Below, piece by piece: positions 9,103 to 19,843 of a stretch of 64,000 nt of DNA (its first letter is position 1; the number at the start of each line of letters is the position of its first letter). This DNA comes from Flavobacteriales bacterium (GTDB taxonomy: Bacteria; Bacteroidota; Bacteroidia; CAIKAF01). The notes under the pieces were generated by a model that did no database searches, was not told where the DNA came from, and saw only the letters and a list, made by a program, of their open reading frames with translations. The translations under genes and the position numbers were made by a program. The stretch lies in assembly GCA_025055635.1 (NCBI GenBank), contig JANWWQ010000002.1, forward strand, positions 41,714-105,713. The letters are read 5' to 3'.

Positions 9103-10817
9103 AAATAAAAGAGTTGCAAAAATTATTCTCCCGTTGGAGGGGGATTCTCTTGATGTTCATGGTTTTGTTTGGAGCTAATGCCCTTGCACATTGGCGTTTT
9201 ATACGTCTAGACCTTACTTCCAATCGCCGATTTACCCTTTCCGACAGTACCATTGCCATGTTGAGGCGGCTGGATGATATTGTTTATGTGCGTTGTTTCT
9301 TAGAGGGAGAACTCAATGCAGATTTCAGGAAGTTGCGCCAGGAAATCCGAGAACTTTTTGATGAGATGCGGGCTTATGCCGGAAGCCATTTTCGTTACGA
9401 GTTTGTGAACCCATATTCCCTGGGGAAAGGGAAAGATCTGCGTGAGGCCTTGCGCCAACTGGAGGAGGAAGGTTTACAGCCCACCAACGTGATTGACCGT
9501 AGCGCAGATAAGGCCTCTGAAACAATCATTTACCCGGGCGCAATATTTCATTACAAAGGACGTCGGGAGGCAGTGAATTTTCTCCAAGCCCAGCTTAACC
9601 GCGATCCTCTAACCGTGTTGCATCAATCCATTGAGAGCCTGGAGTATGAATGTGCCAAAACTATCTACTCCCTTTTGGCCGGAGATATTCGGAAACGGAT
9701 TTATTTCACGCGAGGCCATGGAGAATTGGGCTCTTACGAAACGGTGGACATTTATACTGCGCTTTCTGAAATGTACTCCGTGCATAAAATCCAGGTGAAT
9801 GACCGATTGGGCTGTATTCCAGAAGATGCGGCTCTCTTGGTGGTAGCAGGTCCCGATAGCGCCTTCAGCGAAGGCGCTCGTTTCAACCTGGATCAGTTCG
9901 TTATGCGCGGTAAACCCATTTTTTGGCTTCTGGACAAAGTGGAGGTGAATATGGATACTATGGCGGCCTATGGGTTTACTCCCGCCTTGCCGCGGGAACT
10001 TAATATAGAAGACATGTTATTTGTCTATGGTGCCCGTGTAAATACCAACCTCGTTCGTGATGTAAGGTGTGATGTGCTGCCTGTAATAACTGGTCAATAC
10101 GGAGGAAAGCCCCGTACAGAGTTGATGCCCTGGTACTTCTATCCTGTGGTGGTATCCGATGAGAGCCACATGATCACTAAGGGTTTATCCAATCTCCGGC
10201 TGAAATATGCCAGCACGGTGGATACCATACGGGCACCAGGGGTGCGTAAAACCATTCTGCTTCGCAGTTCAGAACTCTCCCACGCGGCTTTCGCACCATT
10301 CCGCGTAGGCCTGCACTTTGTGCGTATGCCTCCTAGTAGAGAAAATTTTCCAAAATCTAACTTGCCGTTGGTCGTTCTATTAGAAGGGCGATTTACCTCT
10401 GTTTTCAAAGATAGGATTGCGCCCAAGATCCCCGCCGACTCCCTTCCTTTTAAGGTAAGAGAGGAGAGCCCTGACAATACACGCATGATTGTGTGTGGAA
10501 CTTCCTCATTAATCAGTAATGTAGTGGACCGAAGAAATGGTCAACCCTTTCCCTTGGGCTATGAACCGGCTAGTCGTACCTACTTTTCGGGCAACAAGCA
10601 GTTTGTTCTGAACTGCGTGAATTACCTTTTAGGAGATTCTTGGCTGATTCCATTACGGGGTAAACAATTTGTAATCAGGCTCCTTGATCGCACACGGGTA
10701 AGAGAAAATGGGACTACCATCCGTCTTTTAAACACCCTCATTCCCATTCTGGGATTAAGCCTTTTCGGAATAATCTTCAGTATAATTTACCGAAGCCGCT
10801 ACAGTCATGGATATTAA
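9099..10817 (+). CDS. gldG: gliding-motility-associated ABC transporter substrate-binding protein GldG
   Basis: RFTLSDSTIAMLRRLDDIVYVRCFLEGELNADFRKLR...; position after gldF; C-terminal TM. Confidence 0.87.
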   Translation: MKIKELQKLFSRWRGILLMFMVLFGANALAHWRFIRLDLTSNRRFTLSDSTIAMLRRLDDIVYVRCFLEGELNADFRKLRQEIRELFDEMRAYAGSHFRYEFVNPYSLGKGKDLREALRQLEEEGLQPTNVIDRSADKASETIIYPGAIFHYKGRREAVNFLQAQLNRDPLTVLHQSIESLEYECAKTIYSLLAGDIRKRIYFTRGHGELGSYETVDIYTALSEMYSVHKIQVNDRLGCIPEDAALLVVAGPDSAFSEGARFNLDQFVMRGKPIFWLLDKVEVNMDTMAAYGFTPALPRELNIEDMLFVYGARVNTNLVRDVRCDVLPVITGQYGGKPRTELMPWYFYPVVVSDESHMITKGLSNLRLKYASTVDTIRAPGVRKTILLRSSELSHAAFAPFRVGLHFVRMPPSRENFPKSNLPLVVLLEGRFTSVFKDRIAPKIPADSLPFKVREESPDNTRMIVCGTSSLISNVVDRRNGQPFPLGYEPASRTYFSGNKQFVLNCVNYLLGDSWLIPLRGKQFVIRLLDRTRVRENGTTIRLLNTLIPILGLSLFGIIFSIIYRSRYSHGY

Positions 10818-11871
10818 AGCCATTTTCTTGAGGATCCGCCAACGCTGGTGGCTGGCTTTGTTAATCATTATAGGAGTGGGGGTTGGAGTTGTTCTGTCGT
10901 TAAGAAATTCCGGCGAGGAACTGAGCGACAGGAGTGATTTTGCACTGCCGGACACCGGTGATGTGACGCGCGTTTTAATCTACGACAAATCGGGCCGGCG
11001 GGTAGAGCTGACGCGACTGGCTGGCTTGGACTGGCAAGTGGACGGGCAATACTTGGCGCGCCGCGATATGATTGAAAATCTTCTAAATGTGGCCGCCCGT
11101 ATGACAGTGATGGCCCCCGTGGCGCTGGCTGCCCGGGATAATATAATGAAAAAATTGGCCTCAATGGCCGTTAAAGTGGAATATTATGCAGGTGAAAACA
11201 AATTGAAAGGATACTATATTGGTTTTGGTACGCAAGACAACTTTGGAACGTATGCCATTTTAGAAAAATCTACGGCTCCTTATATTGTTTACCTGCCCGG
11301 TCACCGCGGTTACCTATCAGAATTTTTTTCTCCCATAGCCCTTAACTGGCGTGATAAGCGCATTTACACCTACAACATTCCGGATATTCGCCGCGTTGAA
11401 ATGCGCTTTTTCCGAATGCCTATCCCGAGCTACGCCGTAGAGTGTGAAGAAGGCCGTACATTCAGGCTTCTGAGCCTTCCGGATAATAATCTTCTTCCCT
11501 TTGATACGGCCCGCATGAAAACCTGGCTCCGGGAATTTCGCAATATCGCTTTTGAAGATTTCATAACTCTTCCGAAGGCCAAAATGGACAGCCTGCGCCA
11601 GTGGCATCATTTATTTACTGTCAGCGTCACCGACGCCCGAGGTAATACCAAAAGCGTATCGGGCTATCGGATTCCCTTGCCGCCAAACACCGAGGATGCT
11701 TTTGGTCGTATAGTGAAATATGATTACGACCGTATGTACGGAGAAATATCGGGAATTGAAGGGCCTGTCATATTACAATACCTCACCTTTGACCGTATAA
11801 CCAAACATCCTTTATGGTTTGTAGGAAAAGCACCCCCAGAAAATGGAGTAAGCCCCGGTACAGTTCCCTGA
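10807..11871 (+). CDS. DUF4340-like hypothetical protein
   Basis: N-terminal TM, ORF overlaps gldG end by 11 nt, located between gldG and dnaN. Confidence 0.55.
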   Translation: MDIKAIFLRIRQRWWLALLIIIGVGVGVVLSLRNSGEELSDRSDFALPDTGDVTRVLIYDKSGRRVELTRLAGLDWQVDGQYLARRDMIENLLNVAARMTVMAPVALAARDNIMKKLASMAVKVEYYAGENKLKGYYIGFGTQDNFGTYAILEKSTAPYIVYLPGHRGYLSEFFSPIALNWRDKRIYTYNIPDIRRVEMRFFRMPIPSYAVECEEGRTFRLLSLPDNNLLPFDTARMKTWLREFRNIAFEDFITLPKAKMDSLRQWHHLFTVSVTDARGNTKSVSGYRIPLPPNTEDAFGRIVKYDYDRMYGEISGIEGPVILQYLTFDRITKHPLWFVGKAPPENGVSPGTVP

Positions 11872-11895
11872 TTAAATTAATCAGAAACAGGTTTT

Positions 11896-11924
11896 TTGAT
11901 GCTTAGCTCCCCTACCTATTTTTG
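11896..11924 (+). promoter_or_regulatory. dnaN promoter: TTG (11896-11898) - 18 nt - TATTTTTG (11917-11924)
   Basis: Both -33 and -7 elements at near-canonical spacing, 22 nt before ATG 11947. Confidence 0.65.
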
Positions 11925-11946
11925 TGGACTTGAATAATTGCGTGTT

Positions 11947-13065
11947 ATGAAATTTTTGATTTCTAGTAGGGAACTAAACGAGGCCTTAGCCACTGTTTCC
12001 GGTGTAGTGGTCCACAACAATATCACGCCTGTCCTGCAGGACTTTTTGATGGAAGTGAAAGACAATAAATTGCAGATTTCCGCAACCGACCTGGAAACAT
12101 ACATGACCATTGAAGTTCCCGTGGAAGCTGACGGCGAGGGTCGGTTTACCGTGTTGGCCCGTACCCTGTTGGACACCTTGAAAACCTTTCCTGACCAGCC
12201 GCTGACCTTTACTTGCAACCCTACTAATCTCAGTGTTAAAGTGACACACGAAAGTGGGGAATTTGTTATCAGCGGCCACCCAGCGGAGGATTTTCCTAAT
12301 CCTCCTACTTTCAGCCCGGAAGCCCAAACTACCCTAGAAGGGAATTTGCTGGCCCTGGCTATCCATAGGACGCTCTTCGCCACTGCCTCTGAAGATCGCC
12401 CCCAGATGTCTGGGGTACTATTTGAACTCTCTCCGGAAAAAACCAACTTCGTAGCCACCGATGCGCACAAGCTGGTACGCTACACCCGCACTGATGTTCA
12501 AAGCGACCAGTCTTATTCCTGCATTGTTCCCAAAAAGCCTCTCAATATTCTGCGCAACCTGCTGACGGGAGTGGAATCTCAGACCCATCTTCAATTCAGC
12601 CGGTTGAATTTTTCAGCCTCGTGGGACAATATCCGTTTGATGGGGCGTCTGGTTGACGCACGCTACCCCAACTACGAGAGTGTCATTCCAAAGGACAATC
12701 CCAATGTGCTCACGGTGGACAAGGATATGTTTATCAACCGCCTGATGCGGGTGCAAAACTTTACCAACAAGAGCACTTTTTTAGTACGGCTTCAGCTTGC
12801 GGGAAGTCAGCTTACGTTAGATGCTGAAAACTTGGATTTTAGCAGTCAAGCCCACGAGGTGATGCCCTGCTCTTACTCCGGCGCAGACATGGAGATTGGT
12901 TTTAACTCCAAATTCCTCATAGAAGTGCTTAAAAACATCCCGGAAAGTGAGGTGACCATGCGTCTTTCCCTGCCAAGTAGGCCCGGTGTTGTTGAGCCCG
13001 CCCATCCCTCTGACGAAAACGAGCAACTGCTCATGCTTATCATGCCTCTTATGATTGGCATGTAA
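11947..13065 (+). CDS. dnaN: DNA polymerase III beta subunit (sliding clamp)
   Basis: MKFLISSRELNEAL..., RTLLDTLKTFPDQPL, FVATDAHKLVRYTR, C-terminal LLMLIMPLMIGM. Start corrected from TTG 11938 to ATG 11947. Confidence 0.95.
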   Translation: MKFLISSRELNEALATVSGVVVHNNITPVLQDFLMEVKDNKLQISATDLETYMTIEVPVEADGEGRFTVLARTLLDTLKTFPDQPLTFTCNPTNLSVKVTHESGEFVISGHPAEDFPNPPTFSPEAQTTLEGNLLALAIHRTLFATASEDRPQMSGVLFELSPEKTNFVATDAHKLVRYTRTDVQSDQSYSCIVPKKPLNILRNLLTGVESQTHLQFSRLNFSASWDNIRLMGRLVDARYPNYESVIPKDNPNVLTVDKDMFINRLMRVQNFTNKSTFLVRLQLAGSQLTLDAENLDFSSQAHEVMPCSYSGADMEIGFNSKFLIEVLKNIPESEVTMRLSLPSRPGVVEPAHPSDENEQLLMLIMPLMIGM

Positions 13066-13070
13066 AAAAT

Positions 13071-13952
13071 ATGAAGGACTCAGAACTAGATGCTCTTATC
13101 AGTTTGCTCGGAGATCCTGACCCAGAAATTTTTGCGGAGGTTAGATCCAAGCTGATTTCCTTAGGAACTTCCATCCTTGAACGATTGGAAAAGCACTGGG
13201 AGCTTTCTGATGACCCCGAAATGCATTACCGCATAGAGGGCGTCATTAAGGAAATTCATCTGGATCACGTTTGTATGCTTCTGGAGCAATGGGCCAAAGG
13301 AGGTTGCCAGAATCTGTTGGAGGGCGTCCTAATCTGCGCCAGATATCAGTTTCCCAATCTGGATGAACAGCGAGTGCGTCGGTACATAGAACACATCCAG
13401 AAAGATGCCTGGCTGGAAGTGAATCCATCACTCACGGCTATGGAAGTCGTGAAAACCCTGAACAAAATCATCTACCGTATCCACGGATTTCACCCCAACA
13501 CAAAAGATTACGGTCACTGGCACAACAACATGATTAACGAGGTGCTTGAAACAAAGGCCGGAAATTCTCTTTTGCTGGGAGTGATTTATCTGATAGTTGC
13601 TGAATCGCTGAATTTACCTATACGTGGGGTGAACTTGCCGGAACATTTCGTCCTGGCCTACCTGGATGATAGCAGCTTAGGGCGGTTGTTCGGTTCGTCG
13701 TCCCAGCCTCGCATTTTCTTTTACATCAACCCCTATAATGGTGGGAGCATCTTCAGCCGCCGAGAGATCGAAGCCTTTCTCACCAGGCTGGGATTGGCGA
13801 AAAAGGACGAGTACTTTTATCCCTGTTCCAACCGAACCATTGTGGAACGGTTGCTCAATAACCTAATGATTTACTTTCAGCATAGCGAGCAAAAGCTTAA
13901 GTACGAAGAAGTGAAACGCCTGAAGCAGTGCCTTCAGGGCGCCGGCTCTTAA
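13071..13952 (+). CDS. SirB1-like transglutaminase-family protein
   Basis: KTLNKIIYRIHGFHPNTKDYGHWHNNMINEVLETKAGNSLLLGVIYLIVAESLNLPIRGVNLPEHFVLAY. Confidence 0.78.
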   Translation: MKDSELDALISLLGDPDPEIFAEVRSKLISLGTSILERLEKHWELSDDPEMHYRIEGVIKEIHLDHVCMLLEQWAKGGCQNLLEGVLICARYQFPNLDEQRVRRYIEHIQKDAWLEVNPSLTAMEVVKTLNKIIYRIHGFHPNTKDYGHWHNNMINEVLETKAGNSLLLGVIYLIVAESLNLPIRGVNLPEHFVLAYLDDSSLGRLFGSSSQPRIFFYINPYNGGSIFSRREIEAFLTRLGLAKKDEYFYPCSNRTIVERLLNNLMIYFQHSEQKLKYEEVKRLKQCLQGAGS

Positions 13953-14842
13953 ATGCCGCTTTTCATCCGCATCTGGTTGGCAGTGAGGGTGCGGCCGTCG
14001 TGGCTCCACCCCGGAGGCATAAAAAGGTATTTAAGTTTATTGAGCAAGCCGGGAGCCTGCCGCACATCGTGCCAAAGGGCTTTGTATTCGTGCGTGGCTA
14101 TTTCCAGAGGATTGTATGTTTGAATGTTTTTCGTAATGCCATAAACTACTTTTTCTTTTTCAGGCTCAAAGGTGCCGAAAAGTCTGTCCCAGATAATTAG
14201 TATTCCCCCGTGATTACGGTCCAGGTAACGCACATTGCTACCGTGGTGCACCCTATGGTGAGAAGGGGTGTTCAGGACCCATTCCAATGGACCCAAGCGG
14301 CCGATGGCTTCGGTATGCAGGAAAAACTGATAGATAAGACTGATGGATAGCATCACCATCATGGCGCCGGGATGAAACCCCACCAGAGGCATCCAGGCCC
14401 ACCAGATATACTTGTGGAATAATTCTCCCCAACTTTGCCGCAAGGCCACAGCCAGGTTAAAATGCACGCTGGAGTGGTGGTTCACATGGCCGGCCCAGAA
14501 CAAACGCACTTCGTGGCAGGCTCGGTGGTGCAAATAAAAGGAAAAATCATCTGCCAATAAAAGTAAGAGCCAACCCCACCACTTATCGGTAGGAATGGTC
14601 CATAAGCGGTATTGATAAATATGAAAGAACAATGCCATCACAAGACCCTTGGCCACCGTATTGATCACCGCACTTCCTACTCCCATGGTAATGGAAGCCA
14701 GGGCATCACGCAAAGGATACTTATGGCCCCGGCCCAGTGTCAGCCACAGCGCTTCTATAGTGACACTTAATAAAAATATGGGCACAGCCCAGGCGATAAC
14801 CTCATCGCCGTAAAGCCACCATTGCCCAAAAAGGCCTGACAC
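13949..14842 (-). CDS. sterol desaturase / fatty acid hydroxylase superfamily protein
   Basis: Histidine clusters HHRACHE, HVNHHSS, HRVHHG. Start set to GTG 14842; track start TTG 14860 lies within a TAAATTTG element. Confidence 0.85.
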   Translation of the reverse strand: MSGLFGQWWLYGDEVIAWAVPIFLLSVTIEALWLTLGRGHKYPLRDALASITMGVGSAVINTVAKGLVMALFFHIYQYRLWTIPTDKWWGWLLLLLADDFSFYLHHRACHEVRLFWAGHVNHHSSVHFNLAVALRQSWGELFHKYIWWAWMPLVGFHPGAMMVMLSISLIYQFFLHTEAIGRLGPLEWVLNTPSHHRVHHGSNVRYLDRNHGGILIIWDRLFGTFEPEKEKVVYGITKNIQTYNPLEIATHEYKALWHDVRQAPGLLNKLKYLFMPPGWSHDGRTLTANQMRMKSGI

Positions 14843-14857
14843 TGTCTGATGATTACG

Positions 14858-14865
14858 CAAATTTA
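14858..14865 (-). promoter_or_regulatory. -7 element (TAAATTTG)
   Basis: Exact TAnnTTTG on minus strand, 15 nt before GTG 14842. Confidence 0.45.
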
Positions 14866-15227
14866 ATATTTAGAAAATGGTGAAAAGATTCCAAATTGTT
14901 TCAAAAGAAGTATAAAACAAAACTTCCAAGATTATTTCTAAGTAAGAAACAAATAAGTTTTTTTAAGAATTTTAAGAAGATTTCCTCTTGTTGAATGAAA
15001 AAATTTCCTTACAAAATTTTGCTAAAACAGAAACTTTAGCTATAATTATTTGATCCGCAGGCATTTCACTCCGCAAAAACCAAATTGAAAAATTAACTCA
15101 TTGGAAAGCAACTTATCAGGTGAGCCAAAAAAGTTTTTTTATTTATGCTTATCTAAAAAAAATAGAATAAACCTATGCCCATGTACCTTCCATACAATTT
15201 TTTCAACAAGGTAAGCAAAAATGAACC

Positions 15228-16373
15228 TTAGGGACCAGGGGACGTCACAGGATGTCTTTCCTGAACCTTCGTTTCTTTCTTTTTAATAATTAGCTCCAAA
15301 AATTTATCAAACAGATAGCGTGAATCGTGAGGGCCCGCAGAAGCTTCTGGATGGTACTGTACGGAAAACACAGGATAATCTTTTAATTCTAAACCTGCCA
15401 CAGTGTGGTCGTTCAGGTGGCGGTGGGTGATGATGATATTGGATTGTTTATCCGCAACTTCAGCCACGGCGAAGCCATGGTTCTGGGATGTTATCTCCCC
15501 TTTTTGGTTGACAAGGCAAAGTACAGGATGGTTGATACCTCTATGGCCATGGTGCATTTTGTAGGTTTTCAAGCCTTGGGACAGGGCTATTATCTGATGG
15601 CCTAGACAAATTCCGAAGATAGGAAGACCAGTTGGAATGAGCTCGGCTACCGTAGAGATGGCGTGGGTTAAAGTGGCGGGATCCCCTGGTCCGTTGGATA
15701 TTACCAAACCATCGGGCTGCCATTCCAGAATATCAGCGGCCGTTGTTGACATGGAGAAAAGCCTAACATGACAGCCCCGTTCCAGGAGGCACCGGATGAT
15801 ATTGTGTTTAACACCCAGATCCAGCAAAGCAACCCGATATCGGCCGTTAGGGGCATAATAATCCTTGCACTGCTTCACGGAAACGTATGAAGATAACTGC
15901 AGCCCTTCCATGGACGGAGTTTCATTCAGGATATGTGCCATTTCTTCCCAACTGATGTGTTCCTCCGTGGAAATGACCGCATTGATAACTCCTTGGGTTC
16001 GGATGTGACGTACCAGGCGACGAGTGTCCACGCTGTGCATGACGGGTACACCCTGCGAGGCAAACCACTGGTTCAACGGACCGGCCCCGTATCTGGAATG
16101 ATGAAGAGAAAAGTTTCGGCACACAAGGCCCTTGATCTGGATCTTTTCAGATTCAGATTCATCTTCCCCTACTACTCCGTAATTCCCAATGTGAGCGGCA
16201 GTGGAAATCAGAATCTGACCGTAGTAAGAAGGATCTGTGTAGGTTTCCTGATAGCCGGTCATGGCTGTGTTGAAGCAGAGCTCTCCGGCCATGGTAACTG
16301 TGGCTCCGGCCCCTAGACCCTCGAGGCGGGTCCCGTCAGCCAACAACAGCTTAGCTTTAGGAAATGAAAGCAT
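15228..16373 (-). CDS. carA: carbamoyl-phosphate synthase small subunit
   Basis: GxGATVTMAGELCFNTAMTGYQE, GICLGHQIIALS, HYPEAS-type QYHPEASAGPHDSRYLFDKF. Confidence 0.95.
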   Translation of the reverse strand: MLSFPKAKLLLADGTRLEGLGAGATVTMAGELCFNTAMTGYQETYTDPSYYGQILISTAAHIGNYGVVGEDESESEKIQIKGLVCRNFSLHHSRYGAGPLNQWFASQGVPVMHSVDTRRLVRHIRTQGVINAVISTEEHISWEEMAHILNETPSMEGLQLSSYVSVKQCKDYYAPNGRYRVALLDLGVKHNIIRCLLERGCHVRLFSMSTTAADILEWQPDGLVISNGPGDPATLTHAISTVAELIPTGLPIFGICLGHQIIALSQGLKTYKMHHGHRGINHPVLCLVNQKGEITSQNHGFAVAEVADKQSNIIITHRHLNDHTVAGLELKDYPVFSVQYHPEASAGPHDSRYLFDKFLELIIKKKETKVQERHPVTSPGP

Positions 16374-16390
16374 GGCTTTTTTTTACATAC

Positions 16391-16419
16391 AAAAAAAGGA
16401 AGAATGAGACCATTCTTCC
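16391..16419 (-). terminator. rho-independent terminator of the ribosomal protein block
   Basis: GGAAGAATG-AGAC-CATTCTTCC perfect 9-bp stem; minus strand continues into TTTTTTT; lies just 3' of rplQ. Confidence 0.85.
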
Positions 16420-16449
16420 TTAACTTATTTAGAAAAAGGTTGGTATAGT

Positions 16450-17004
16450 TTATTCTTTCTCGCTTTTATCAGAAGGACCTTCCTCTAAATTCTCAACGGT
16501 GGTAGAGGGGGTGGTACCTGTTTCTTCGGGTGGAGAAGGGACAACCTGATCGGCATTTGAAGCGGTGCCCGTTTTTGTGCTTCCTTTTTTGGAAGAACGA
16601 CGCGTGCGCTTACGTCCGGTAGTCTTGGATTCTTTTGTATATAGAGTGTTGTAGTCTACGAATTCAATAAAGGCCATGGGGGCGTTGTCACCAGTACGGT
16701 TTTCCAGTCTGATAATCCGTGTGTAGCCGCCGGGGCGTTCGGCAACCTTCGGACCAATTTCGCGGAAAAGTTCCGTGACGGCCTCTTTATGCCTAAGATA
16801 GGAAAACACTATCCGGCGGGAATGTTGGGTATCGTTTTTGCTTCGGGTGACCAGGGGCTCCACATAACGGCGCAGAGCCTTAGCCTTGGCCAGGGTGGTG
16901 CGTATGCGTTTATGGCGAATCAGGGCTACCGCGAGGTTTGAGAGCAGTGCTCGCCTATGGTTCACTGTACGACCCAGATGGTTGTCTTTCTTTCTGTGGC
17001 GCAT
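16450..17004 (-). CDS. rplQ: 50S ribosomal protein L17 with low-complexity C-terminal extension
   Basis: [42 protein letters not shown]. Confidence 0.96.
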   Translation of the reverse strand: MRHRKKDNHLGRTVNHRRALLSNLAVALIRHKRIRTTLAKAKALRRYVEPLVTRSKNDTQHSRRIVFSYLRHKEAVTELFREIGPKVAERPGGYTRIIRLENRTGDNAPMAFIEFVDYNTLYTKESKTTGRKRTRRSSKKGSTKTGTASNADQVVPSPPEETGTTPSTTVENLEEGPSDKSEKE

Positions 17005-17006
17005 AT

Positions 17007-18011
17007 TTATTTCTTCTTAAAGTATTTGCTCACGTCCATGCCAAAGGTGAGGCCTTTTTCTTTGAGGAGTTCTGTCAATTCTGTGAGCGATTTTTGACCA
17101 AAGTTGCGGAATTTGAGAAGGTCATTTTTCTGATAAGAAACCAGGTCACCCAGAGTTTCCACATCAGCAGCCTTGAGGCAGTTGAGGGCTCTGGCTGATA
17201 GATCCAGTTCGGAGAGCGGTGTACTGAGCAACTGGCGCATGCGGAGGGTTTCCTCGTCCACATCCTCTTCGTCTTTTGAGCTCTCTTCTTCTTGCTCAAT
17301 CAGCAGCTTTTCGTCGTCGGCAAATAGATAAAGATGGTGAATAAGAATTTTGGCGGCCTCTTTAAGAGCGTCTTTCGGATTGATGGAGCCATCGGTCTCC
17401 ACTTCTATGAGAAGCCGCTCATAGTCTGTTTTTTGTTCCACCCTGTAATTTTCTACGCTGTACCTCACGTTGCGGATAGGGGTGTAGATGGCGTCCATAG
17501 GGATGAAGCCTGCATCAGCAGTGAGAGGTTTATTTTCTTCGCTCGGTACGTAACCTCGACCTTTCGTGATGTGCAGTTCAAATTTCACTTTCACTCCCGG
17601 TTCTGCCGTGAAGATCACAAGGTCTGGATTGAGCACTTTAAAATTTAAGAGAGCCTTCCCGATATCCCCTGCTGTGAACCGGCCTCCCTCCGAACAACTG
17701 ACAATCACCTTTTCTTCATTAACTCCTTCCACCTGACGTTTCAACCTAACCTTTTTTAGGTTTAAGATGATTTCGGTAACGTCTTCGGTAATATATTTAA
17801 TGGTAGAAAATTCGTGGGGAACGGGAGGCTCCAGAAATTTTATTCCCGAGATGGCGAAACCTTCCAGCGATGATAGCAATATCCGACGAAGGGAATTACC
17901 GATAGTAATACCGTAGCCGGGTTCTAGGGGTCTGAACTCAAAGAGGCCCCTATCCGGCTTTAATTCATTAACGATAACTTTTTCCGGTTTCTGAAATTCT
18001 AGAATGGCCAT
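17007..18011 (-). CDS. rpoA: RNA polymerase alpha subunit
   Basis: [20 protein letters not shown], alpha-[29 protein letters not shown]. Confidence 0.97.
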   Translation of the reverse strand: MAILEFQKPEKVIVNELKPDRGLFEFRPLEPGYGITIGNSLRRILLSSLEGFAISGIKFLEPPVPHEFSTIKYITEDVTEIILNLKKVRLKRQVEGVNEEKVIVSCSEGGRFTAGDIGKALLNFKVLNPDLVIFTAEPGVKVKFELHITKGRGYVPSEENKPLTADAGFIPMDAIYTPIRNVRYSVENYRVEQKTDYERLLIEVETDGSINPKDALKEAAKILIHHLYLFADDEKLLIEQEEESSKDEEDVDEETLRMRQLLSTPLSELDLSARALNCLKAADVETLGDLVSYQKNDLLKFRNFGQKSLTELTELLKEKGLTFGMDVSKYFKKK

Positions 18012-18029
18012 AGGGTGAAGGATTATAAT

Positions 18030-18635
18030 TTACTTGGAATAGAGTTCAACGATTAATTGTTCGTTAATGTTTTCCGGTATTTGTTCTCTTTCTGGGAGAG
18101 CAATAAAGGTGCCTGTGAGGGTGTTGGGATTGAAATCAATCCAGTCCAGCTTGTTTTTGGTGCTGTGCACATGGTTGCGGATCACCTGGAGGCTTTTGCT
18201 TTTCTCCCGGACAGCGATGGTGCTACCCGGCTTCACGATGTAGGAAGGTATTTTCACCACTTCTCCATTAACGGTAATGTGGCCATGGTTAACTAACTGA
18301 CGGGCAGCCGCCCTTGTGGGAGCGATGCCCATGCGGTATACGAGATTATCCAAGCGGCTCTCACAGAGGCGCAGCAGATTCAGACCTGTGATGCCCTTCA
18401 TGGAGGAGGCTATCTCAAAGAATCGGCGAAACTGGCGTTCCAGCATTCCATAGATATATTTGGCTTTCTGTTTTTCCTGCAACTGAATGGCGTATTCGCT
18501 TTGTTTGCGGCGCCTTTTAAGTGGGCCGTGCATACCAGGGGGGTAATTTTTGCGCGCCAAAGCTTTGTCTTCCCCAAAAATGGGTTCTCTGAAACGCCTC
18601 GCTATTCGGCTTCGCGGTCCTGTATATCGTGCCAT
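18030..18635 (-). CDS. rpsD: 30S ribosomal protein S4
   Basis: [21 protein letters not shown]..., S4 domain [27 protein letters not shown]. Confidence 0.97.
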   Translation of the reverse strand: MARYTGPRSRIARRFREPIFGEDKALARKNYPPGMHGPLKRRRKQSEYAIQLQEKQKAKYIYGMLERQFRRFFEIASSMKGITGLNLLRLCESRLDNLVYRMGIAPTRAAARQLVNHGHITVNGEVVKIPSYIVKPGSTIAVREKSKSLQVIRNHVHSTKNKLDWIDFNPNTLTGTFIALPEREQIPENINEQLIVELYSK

Positions 18636-18648
18636 GGGATAATGCGGT

Positions 18649-19092
18649 TTAAATTCTTCTACGTTTGGGAGGGCGGCACCCGTTATGAGGAATAGGCGTC
18701 ACATCTATTATCTCCACTATTTCAATGCCAGGGGATTCTTTTTTCGTTTCGCTCTGACTGTCTTGCGTGGACTCATTTTGTACTGTATCAAAGGCTGCAA
18801 TGGTCCGGATGGCAGATTCCCGCCCTGCTCCAGGTCCTTTCACAAACACCCTGACGCGGCGGACGCCCAGATCATAGGCTGTTTTGGCTACGTCCAAAGC
18901 GGCCACCTGAGCGGCGTAGGGCGTGTTCTTTTTGGAGCCTTTGAAGCCCATTTTTCCAGCTGAGGACCAGGCAATCACTTCGCCGTTGTTGTTGGTAAAT
19001 GTAATGATTATGTTGTTGAAAGTGGCATTAATGTGGCACTGACCCATTAGGTCCACCTTCACCTTCTTTTTGGAGGTTTTGGATTTAGCCAT
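18649..19092 (-). CDS. rpsK: 30S ribosomal protein S11 (uS11) with 20-aa internal insertion
   Basis: Conserved core plus C-terminal [18 protein letters not shown]; insertion [20 protein letters not shown] after [10 protein letters not shown]. Confidence 0.96.
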   Translation of the reverse strand: MAKSKTSKKKVKVDLMGQCHINATFNNIIITFTNNNGEVIAWSSAGKMGFKGSKKNTPYAAQVAALDVAKTAYDLGVRRVRVFVKGPGAGRESAIRTIAAFDTVQNESTQDSQSETKKESPGIEIVEIIDVTPIPHNGCRPPKRRRI

Positions 19093-19103
19093 ACATTCAG
19101 AAA

Positions 19104-19484
19104 CTATTTCTTAGTTGCTTTCTTTTTGTTGGGCACGGTTTTCCGTTTACCTTTACGCGTACGGCAGTTACACTGGGTCTGCTGGCCCCTGACCGGAAGA
19201 CCTAGACGATGGCGAATGCCTCGGTAGCAGCCAATATCCTGAAGGCGTTTGATTGCGAGCTGTACTTCACTCCTCAGAGCCCCTTCCGTTTTGTATTCAT
19301 TGTTGATGATATTGCGGATGGCTGTAAGTTGATCATCGTTCCAGTCCTTAACCTTCACGTCGTAAGGAACGCCAGCTTTATCCAGAATCTTACGGGCTGA
19401 ACTGCGGCCAATACCGTAAATGTAGGTGAGACCGATTTCTCCTCTTTTGTTAGGTGGCAAATCAACTCCTGCTATGCGTGCCAT
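19104..19484 (-). CDS. rpsM: 30S ribosomal protein S13
   Basis: [34 protein letters not shown]. Confidence 0.97.
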   Translation of the reverse strand: MARIAGVDLPPNKRGEIGLTYIYGIGRSSARKILDKAGVPYDVKVKDWNDDQLTAIRNIINNEYKTEGALRSEVQLAIKRLQDIGCYRGIRHRLGLPVRGQQTQCNCRTRKGKRKTVPNKKKATKK

Positions 19485-19489
19485 AAATG

Positions 19490-19606
19490 TTATCCTTGTC
19501 TTTGTTTAAAGCGGGGATTTTTTTTGTTAATGACATATACTACCCCTTTCCGGCGCACGATTTTGCACTCGGGGCTTCGTTTTTTCACGGAGGCTTTTAC
19601 TTTCAT
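19490..19606 (-). CDS. rpmJ: 50S ribosomal protein L36 (38 aa, absent from the ORF track)
   Basis: My translation: [38 protein letters not shown], between rpsM and infA. Confidence 0.93.
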   Translation of the reverse strand: MKVKASVKKRSPECKIVRRKGVVYVINKKNPRFKQRQG

Positions 19607-19627
19607 TATTTAATTACTTGAGTGGTA

Positions 19628-19843
19628 TTATAATCTGCGAATGATACGGCCTTTGGTAAGATCGTAGGGGGACATTTCCAACTTCACCATGTCTCCTGGT
19701 AGAATTTTGATATAATTCATTCGCATTTTACCACTGATATGGGCCGTGACCAGATGGCCGTTTTTCAGACGAACTCGGAACATGGCATTGGAAAGTGCCT
19801 CCACGATTTCTCCATCTTGTTCAATAGACGCTTGTTTAACCAT
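19628..19843 (-). CDS. infA: translation initiation factor IF-1
   Basis: [65 protein letters not shown]. Confidence 0.97.
   Translation of the reverse strand: MVKQASIEQDGEIVEALSNAMFRVRLKNGHLVTAHISGKMRMNYIKILPGDMVKLEMSPYDLTKGRIIRRL

Noticed and set aside
19490-19606. L36 has only one cysteine of the usual zinc-binding set
   Set aside because: From general knowledge, Bacteroidota L36 proteins commonly lack the zinc ribbon and have this kind of sequence; not unusual.
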